From the NCBI RefSeq assembly GCF_030296675.1, contig NZ_AP027736.1, forward strand, positions 2,046,001-2,110,000: DNA of 64,000 bases. Reading direction: 5' to 3'. Below the pieces are notes generated by a model, which made no database searches, was not told where the DNA came from, and saw only the letters and a program-made list of their open reading frames with translations. Position 1 is the first letter of the stretch. Each line of letters starts with the position of its first letter. Below are positions 59,222 to 64,000 of this stretch, piece by piece. The position numbers and the translations under genes are program-made. The stretch is from Demequina sediminis. Lineage in GTDB: Bacteria > Actinomycetota > Actinomycetes > Actinomycetales > Demequinaceae.

Positions 59222-59668
59222 ATGGCTAAGGTCATCCTGACCCACGAGGTCTCCGGGCTCGGCATCGCCGGCGACGTCGTCGACGTCAAGGACGGTTACG
59301 CGCGCAACTACCTGGTTCCCCGCAAGCTGGCCACCCCGTGGTCCGCTGGCGCCGAGAAGCAGATCGAGGGCATGCGCAAGGCGCAGCGCGCCAAGGAGAT
59401 CGCGACCATCGAGGGTGCTCAGGCTGCGCGCGACGCGCTGCAGTCGGCTCCCGTCGTGGTGGCGGTGAAGGCCGGCGAGTCCGGTCGTCTCTTCGGTGCC
59501 GTCTCGCCCGCCGACATCGCTGACGCGATCGGCTCGCGCGCCACGGTCGACAAGCGCCGCATCCACGTCGCCCAGCCCATCAAGGCGCTCGGCGAGTACG
59601 AGGTGTCGGTTGCCCTGCACTCGGACGTCACCGCGAAGGTGACCGTCCAGGTGGTCGCGGCGAAGTAG
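59222..59668 (+). CDS. rplI: 50S ribosomal protein L9
   Basis: A 148-residue L9: AKVILTHEVSGLGIAGDVVD, KDGYARNYLVPRKLATP, a long connecting helix and a C-terminal RNA-binding domain (GRLFGAVSPADIADAI). It is the last gene of the operon, followed by a strong terminator. Confidence 0.96.
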   Translation: MAKVILTHEVSGLGIAGDVVDVKDGYARNYLVPRKLATPWSAGAEKQIEGMRKAQRAKEIATIEGAQAARDALQSAPVVVAVKAGESGRLFGAVSPADIADAIGSRATVDKRRIHVAQPIKALGEYEVSVALHSDVTAKVTVQVVAAK

Positions 59669-59711
59669 TACTGCAGTTCTGGCCCGCGAGGGCTGGTCCG
59701 GCGTCTGCTGT

Positions 59712-59744
59712 GAGGCCCGGTCTCCCGTGGGGAGGCCGGGCCTC
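59712..59744 (+). terminator. Strong terminator hairpin after rplI
   Basis: GAGGCCCGG and CCGGGCCTC pair, and the inner CTCCC/GGGAG continues the stem to ~15 bp with a three-base loop GTG. It ends the rpsF-rplI operon. Confidence 0.72.
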
Positions 59745-59762
59745 GCTGTGTCTTGGGGTGGG

Positions 59763-59870
59763 TGTCGGTGTCGGTGCGGGTTGGCCCGGCTTGGCTCGGT
59801 GCGGTTCGGCTCGGCCCGGCTCGGTGCGGCTCGGTGCGGCTCGGTCCGGTCCCGTCCGGTCCGGCCCGGA
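59763..59870. repeat. Low-complexity stretch of CGGYN pentamers
   Basis: A degenerate tandem array of five-base units such as GGCTC, GGTGC, GGTCC and GGCCC, spaced by C. No gene is credible in 59,669-60,315; the open frames there are products of the repeat. Confidence 0.6.
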
Positions 59871-60050
59871 ACGCGGGCGAATGCCGGAGGGGCCCGCACT
59901 TGGGGCCGCCGCAGCCCCGAATGCGGGTGGCATCCGTTTCGACCCGCATCCTGGGCGGAACCGGCCCCCTTCACGGGCAGTCGGGCAGGTCTCCCAGGGC
60001 CTCCTCGCGACACGCCGATGCGCGACACGCCGATGGTTTCATCGTCACCT

Positions 60051-60200
60051 TTCTCCACAGAGGGGGAGCAGCAAAAGCCCAGGTAATGCTCCACTATCGC
60101 GGGCCGGTCACGAGAAATCCACATGTCTGTCCACATGGCCCACGCATGGTTGTCCACGGGTGAATCCGAGTCATCCACGGATCGGGCGGAGTTGTCCACG
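60051..60200. promoter_or_regulatory. Cluster of six DnaA-box-like sites upstream of dnaB
   Basis: TTCTCCACA (60051), AAATCCACA (60115), CTGTCCACA (60127), TTGTCCACG (60150), TCATCCACG (60171) and TTGTCCACG (60192), all in the same orientation, within 150 bp of each other. Each is one or two bases from TTGTCCACA or TTATCCACA. Confidence 0.6.
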
Positions 60201-60315
60201 TGATCGACCTCACTCCGATTAGGCGGCGGCGCGAATGCGCCCTACCGTCGCGAGCCTGAGCCCGTTGTCAGACCCCCGCGCCATGCTGGGTTCACCGGCT
60301 CACGGAAGGGATGGC

Positions 60316-61692
60316 ATGTCAGTCGACGAGCTCGAAGCGGCGTACGGGCCCAGCGAAGGGTCGCGCAATTCGTTTGATCGTCTCCCGCCCCAGAACCTCG
60401 AGGCGGAGCAGAGCGTGCTCGGCTCGATGATGCTGTCGAAGGACGCGATGGCGGACGTCATCGAGGCCGTTCGTGCCGACGACTTCTACAAGCCCGCGCA
60501 CGAGACGATCTTCGACGTCACCGTGAAGCTGTACAACTCGGGAGACCCTGTCGACGCCCTCACGGTCGGAGCCGAGCTGCAGCGCCAGGGTCAGCTCGCC
60601 CGCATCGGCGGAGCCGAGTACCTGCACACGCTCATCGCGATGGTGCCCTCGGCGGCATCCGCCGGCTACTACGCGCGCATCGTCCGCGAGCAGGCGATCC
60701 TCCGCAAGCTCGTCGAGGCGGGGACCCGGATCGCCGGGATGGGCTACGACGGCGAGGGCGCCGAGGTCGATGCCATCGTCGACTCGGCCCAGGCCGAGAT
60801 CTTCGCGGTGACCGAGCGCCGCAACTCCGAGGACTACCTGCCCATCGGCGACATCATGGAGCGCACGCTCGAGGAGGTCGACGCCGCGTCGGCCCGCGAC
60901 GGCTCGATGCTGGGCGTGCCCACGGGCTTCCGCGAGCTCGACGACCTCACCGGCGGGCTCCAGCCTGGCCAGATGGTCGTGCTCGCCGCGCGCCCCGCGA
61001 TCGGCAAGTCCACGCTGGGCCTCGACATCGCGCGGTCGTGCGCGATTCACCACAACAAGGCCGCCGTCATCTTCTCGCTCGAAATGAGCCGCGAGGAGAT
61101 CACCAAGCGCATGTTGTCGGCCGAGGCCGGCGTGAAGCTCTCGAAGCTCACCAAGGGACCCATGGGTCCGAGCGACTGGGAGCGGCTCGCGCAGACCGCC
61201 GCCTCGGTCGCGAAGGCGCCGCTGTTTATCGACGACTCCGCGAACATGACACTGATGGAGATCCGCGCCAAGTGCCGCCGCCTCAAGCAGCAGCACGACC
61301 TCCAGCTGATCGTGGTCGACTACCTGCAGCTCATGACCTCGGGTCGCAAGGTCGAGTCGCGTCAGCAGGAGGTCTCCGAGTTCTCGCGCGCGCTCAAGCT
61401 GCTCGCCAAGGAGGTCGGCGCTCCGGTCATCGCCATCTCGCAGCTCAACCGTGGACCCGAGCAGCGCGGCGACAAGAAGCCCATGCTGTCCGACATGCGT
61501 GAGTCGGGGTCGATCGAGCAGGACGCCGACATCGTGATCCTGCTCCACCGCGAGGACGCTTACGACCGCGAGAACCGGCCGGGCGAGGCCGACTTCATCG
61601 TGGCGAAGCACCGTGCGGGACCCACGGACACCATCGCTGTCGCGTTCCGCAAGGACTTCGCCCACTTCGCGGACATGGCGCCCGACCTCTAG
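60316..61692 (+). CDS. dnaB: Replicative DNA helicase DnaB
   Basis: A 458-residue hexameric helicase: N-terminal domain LPPQNLEAEQSVLGSMMLSK, RecA-like core with Walker A AARPAIGKSTLGLDIARS (the usual P-loop Gly-Lys-Ser), Walker B LQLIVVDYLQLM, and SQLNRGPEQR. No intein is visible, unlike some mycobacterial DnaB. ATG 60316 follows GGAAGGG. DnaA-box-like sites lie just upstream. Confidence 0.96.
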   Translation: MSVDELEAAYGPSEGSRNSFDRLPPQNLEAEQSVLGSMMLSKDAMADVIEAVRADDFYKPAHETIFDVTVKLYNSGDPVDALTVGAELQRQGQLARIGGAEYLHTLIAMVPSAASAGYYARIVREQAILRKLVEAGTRIAGMGYDGEGAEVDAIVDSAQAEIFAVTERRNSEDYLPIGDIMERTLEEVDAASARDGSMLGVPTGFRELDDLTGGLQPGQMVVLAARPAIGKSTLGLDIARSCAIHHNKAAVIFSLEMSREEITKRMLSAEAGVKLSKLTKGPMGPSDWERLAQTAASVAKAPLFIDDSANMTLMEIRAKCRRLKQQHDLQLIVVDYLQLMTSGRKVESRQQEVSEFSRALKLLAKEVGAPVIAISQLNRGPEQRGDKKPMLSDMRESGSIEQDADIVILLHREDAYDRENRPGEADFIVAKHRAGPTDTIAVAFRKDFAHFADMAPDL

Positions 61693-61759
61693 GCATCCCT
61701 CGCTCGCACGGCTCCGAACACGTACCGTACGCACAGACGGCAACGGCGAGGAGGCCGCG

Positions 61760-62392
61760 ATGGCAGCACGGTGGAGTCTCGGGTGGGCGGCAGGCGCGCT
61801 CGTGGGAGGAGCGGTCCTGCTCGCGGGGTGCGCGGCCGACTCCGGTGAGGGCGTCGCTGCCGGCGACAGTCCCGCCGCAACGCCGTCCGGAGGGGCGGAC
61901 GCCGGATCGACCACCGAGTCGAGCACCGGTCCGACGCAAGACCCTTCGCCCACGACCGAGCCGGAGACTCCCGACGGTCCCCACGCCTTCGCGTTCTCGG
62001 GCCCGCTGGTCGACGGCTCCGGCACGTTCGACGGTCTCACTCTCGACGACCGCGACGTCATCCTGTGGTTCTGGGCGCCGTGGTGCCCCACGTGCCTGGC
62101 CGAGGCGCCCGAGATCCTCGAGGCGATCCCTCAGCTTCCCGAGGGCGTCGAGGTCGTCGGACTTGCGGGACTGTCGGGCGACCTGGAGCACATGCAGGAG
62201 TTCGTCGAGATCAGCAAGACCGGCGACATGACCCACGTCGCGGATCTCGACGGCGAGATCTGGCGCGGCTTCGACGTGGTGTCTCAGGCGACGCTGATGG
62301 TGATCGACGACTCGGGCGAGGCCTACGAGCTGGGTGGCGGCACGACCGCCGAGGACCTCATCGAGTACGCCGAGAAGATCGCGTCCTCCTAG
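61760..62392 (+). CDS. Thioredoxin-like lipoprotein (ResA/TlpA type)
   Basis: A 210-residue lipoprotein. The lipobox LLAG-C follows a signal helix (AAGALVGGAVLLAGCAAD), then a Ser/Thr/Pro-rich linker and a thioredoxin fold with active site CPTC (WFWAPWCPTCLAEAPEIL). It is probably an extracytoplasmic thiol reductase for cytochrome c maturation or disulfide exchange. The facing CcdA-like gene could supply electrons. The two genes overlap at their 3' ends by 35 bases. Confidence 0.85.
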   Translation: MAARWSLGWAAGALVGGAVLLAGCAADSGEGVAAGDSPAATPSGGADAGSTTESSTGPTQDPSPTTEPETPDGPHAFAFSGPLVDGSGTFDGLTLDDRDVILWFWAPWCPTCLAEAPEILEAIPQLPEGVEVVGLAGLSGDLEHMQEFVEISKTGDMTHVADLDGEIWRGFDVVSQATLMVIDDSGEAYELGGGTTAEDLIEYAEKIASS

Positions 62393-63260
62393 CGGCGATC
62401 ACGACCGCGACCGCCGCCGCCGCGGCCACCGCCACGAGTGCCACCAACACGGCGGTGCCCCACGACTGAATCGCGAGCGAGATGCCCGACTGCCAGCGCG
62501 CGGTCGCGAGCAACACCGGGTTGAGTGCGGTGATGCCGTAGCGCGGCAGGATCTCGGCCAGCGCGAACACCACCACGTAGATCCCGGCCGCCACCATGAG
62601 CACGCCGCCGGCGCGCATGAGCAGCGGGGTGCGGCGCCGCAGGGCCGCCGCAGCGCCGGCGCCAGCCACCGCGGCCGCGAGCGAGACGAGCACGACAGTT
62701 GCTCCCATGCCCACCGCGTACGCGACGAACGGGGCGATCGTCTGCGCGGGACCCGGTGCCGCGAGGGCCTGGGTGACCACGGTGAGGAACAGGCCGATCG
62801 TGCAACTGAGCGAGGCGATCGCGAAGGATGCGCCATACGCGACTTGCGACGCGAACGTGCGCCCCGGGGCGTGCGACGCGCGACTCAGTGCTGCGAGCCC
62901 CGGGCCGCGCAGCTCGCCGCGCGCCGTCATCACCACGCCGAGCCAGACCACCAGGACCCCGAGCGCCAGCGTCACCCACGACACATACGGCAGGACGGTG
63001 GCCTGCAGTCCCAGGCTGATGCCGCCGAAGACCAGGCCCAGCGCCGTGAAGATGGCCACAAACCCCGCCGTCATCGCAAGAGCGAAGCCCAACGCGCGAC
63101 GCAGGGCGACCGCGCGGGGAGGCGGGGCATCGTCCCCTCCCAGGGCGCCCGCGCTCCGGGTGATGATGACCGTGAGGTAGGCCGGCAGGAGCGCGAAGCC
63201 GCACGGGTTGAACGCGGCGACCGCGCCGAGGAGGAGGGCGTATGCGACGGCGTCGGCCAT
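62358..63260 (-). CDS. CcdA/DsbD-type membrane thiol transporter
   Basis: A 300-residue membrane protein with about seven or eight helices and the CcdA pattern: AAFNPCGFALLPAYLT (first conserved Cys in NPC) and ASLSCTIGLFLTVV (second Cys). CcdA carries electrons from cytoplasmic thioredoxin across the membrane. ATG 63260 has AGGAGT upstream. It is convergent with a ResA-like lipoprotein whose 3' end it overlaps; together they form a redox relay. Confidence 0.87.
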   Translation of the reverse strand: MADAVAYALLLGAVAAFNPCGFALLPAYLTVIITRSAGALGGDDAPPPRAVALRRALGFALAMTAGFVAIFTALGLVFGGISLGLQATVLPYVSWVTLALGVLVVWLGVVMTARGELRGPGLAALSRASHAPGRTFASQVAYGASFAIASLSCTIGLFLTVVTQALAAPGPAQTIAPFVAYAVGMGATVVLVSLAAAVAGAGAAAALRRRTPLLMRAGGVLMVAAGIYVVVFALAEILPRYGITALNPVLLATARWQSGISLAIQSWGTAVLVALVAVAAAAAVAVVIAARRTRSSRRTR

Positions 63261-63394
63261 GGGGACTCCTGGGTCGGGTGCCTGCTGTTCGGGTGTCTGC
63301 TGTTCGGAAACGTGGCGGCGGCGGACGGGCGACGATGCTTCGCTCACGCTAGTGGCCCACCTCGCCGCGGTCGGGGCGCCGCCTCCGACGAGAT

Positions 63395-63415
63395 TGATAA
63401 TCGTTCTCGTTATCC
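63395..63415. promoter_or_regulatory. Zur-type zinc operator
   Basis: The sequence has GATAATCG and, after four bases, CGTTATC, an imperfect palindrome resembling Zur/Fur boxes (TGATAAT…ATTATCA) and unusually AT-rich here. It lies 100 bases upstream of the zinc chaperone gene. Confidence 0.6.
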
Positions 63416-63514
63416 GGTAGGGTCACGCTGTGCGCCGATCAGGAGGCGCCGCCGGGAGCGATCCCGGACTCCCCGTTCACGGAAAGGCGGGCCCTCGACG
63501 GGCCTTGGTACCCG

Positions 63515-64000
63515 ATGTCCTTCTCACGCTCCGCGCGACGCGCCACCACGGCCGGCGTCGCGGCCCTGTCTCTTCTCGCACTGACCGCGTGCGCCTCAAC
63601 CGAGGCCGGCGAGTCCTCCCTCAGCGCCTCGCCAAGCGCCAGCGACGACCACGACGACCACGCCCACGAGGCCGCCCAGGCGACGGAGGCGACGGCCGCG
63701 ACCCCGCGCATCGTCCTCACGTATGACGGCGGGCTGGTCGTGCTCGACGCGAACTCGCTCGAGACCGAGGCGACCCTCGAGCTTCCCGGCTTCAATCGCA
63801 TCAGTTCCGTGGGCGACGGGCGTCACGTCGCGGTGTCGACCACTGGCGGCTGGGCGATCGTCGACGCCGGCACCTGGACGCAGGCGCACGGCGATCACGC
63901 GCACCACTTCACGTCCGAGCCCGCGCTCCACGAGGTGATCCTCGAGGCGGAGGAGCCTGGTCACGTGGTTCCGCACGACGGCCTCACGGCCTTCTTCGAC
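63515..64000 (+). CDS. aztD: Zinc chaperone AztD-like lipoprotein (3' end off-window)
   Basis: The gene starts at ATG 63515 (MSFSRSARRATTAGVAALSL) with a lipobox LALTAC and runs past the end of the window. After the Cys comes a Ser-rich linker and a His/Asp-rich metal-binding stretch (SDDHDDHAHEAAQ), then the beginning of a beta-propeller-like domain (RIVLTYDGGLVVLDANSLE, GDGRHVAVSTTGGWAIVDAG) with AHGDHAHHF. This matches my memory of AztD, the periplasmic zinc chaperone for AztABC transporters. The Zur-type box upstream agrees with zinc-starvation control. Confidence 0.7.
   Translation, partial: MSFSRSARRATTAGVAALSLLALTACASTEAGESSLSASPSASDDHDDHAHEAAQATEATAATPRIVLTYDGGLVVLDANSLETEATLELPGFNRISSVGDGRHVAVSTTGGWAIVDAGTWTQAHGDHAHHFTSEPALHEVILEAEEPGHVVPHDGLTAFFD

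Noticed and set aside
60051-60315. A second replication origin at dnaB
   Set aside because: There are DnaA-box-like sites but no clear AT-rich unwinding element, and the normal oriC between dnaN and dnaA is present.

Overview
The window is high-G+C actinobacterial chromosome, roughly 70 percent G+C by eye. It carries the replication-origin neighbourhood of the Micrococcales/Mycobacteriales type: gyrA-gyrB-dciA-recF-dnaN-oriC-dnaA-rpmH-rnpA-yidD-yidC-jag-rsmG-parA-parB. Actinobacteria-specific families (DUF3566, a DLW-39-type peptide, DUF6049, a TrxB-Trx fusion, a pseudokinase beside murJ, an ino1-padR pair) and GTTTCACGTGAAAC parS sites support this. I favour a Micrococcales organism of the Cellulomonas/Demequina kind, but the genus is a guess.

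Region 1 (1-11,295) is an integrated accessory element lying against the 3' end of a tRNA-Ala gene. It holds a copper/stress cargo (copA, a YHS protein, csoR, an NhaA-DsbA fusion, lnt, a small membrane protein), an ISL3 remnant cut by a complete IS3-family element, an SSB-like protein, a DUF4913-like protein, a small unknown protein and a large serine recombinase. The left end of the element lies outside the window.

Region 2 (11,295-19,166) starts with tRNA-Ala, the DLW-39-type peptide, tRNA-Ile and the DUF3566 gene, which usually follow gyrA directly. Here they are separated from gyrA by an accessory stress block: tetR and a divergent membrane protein with an operator array, a perR-like gene with katA, and a four-module persulfide/CoA-disulfide reductase. 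Copies of a short palindromic repeat flank the reductase gene.

Region 3 (19,167-34,237) is the origin core, with oriC between dnaN and dnaA, further DnaA-box-like sites before rpmH and between rsmG and parA, and three parS sites. Region 4 (34,247-45,126) holds a Ddl-like ATP-grasp protein, an aminotransferase, and a leftward operon NUDIX-DUF6049-murJ-pseudokinase-trxB, with the tRNA CCA-adding enzyme divergent from it. Region 5 (45,135-52,801) holds ald with a divergent Lrp-type regulator, an MFS transporter, a membrane acyltransferase, DUF805, an SDR protein, and ino1 with padR. Region 6 (53,037-64,000) holds a class A penicillin-binding protein, two tandem ATP-grasp ligases, rpsF-ssb-rpsR-rplI, dnaB preceded by a cluster of DnaA-box-like sites, a thioredoxin-like lipoprotein, a CcdA-like protein, and the start of a zinc chaperone gene behind a Zur-type box.

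A property of the whole record matters for every user: at least 13 genes, including essential ones (dnaA, parB, ssb, murJ), are each broken by loss of one G or C from a homopolymer that should be five or six long. I treat these as sequencing or assembly errors and describe the restored proteins.
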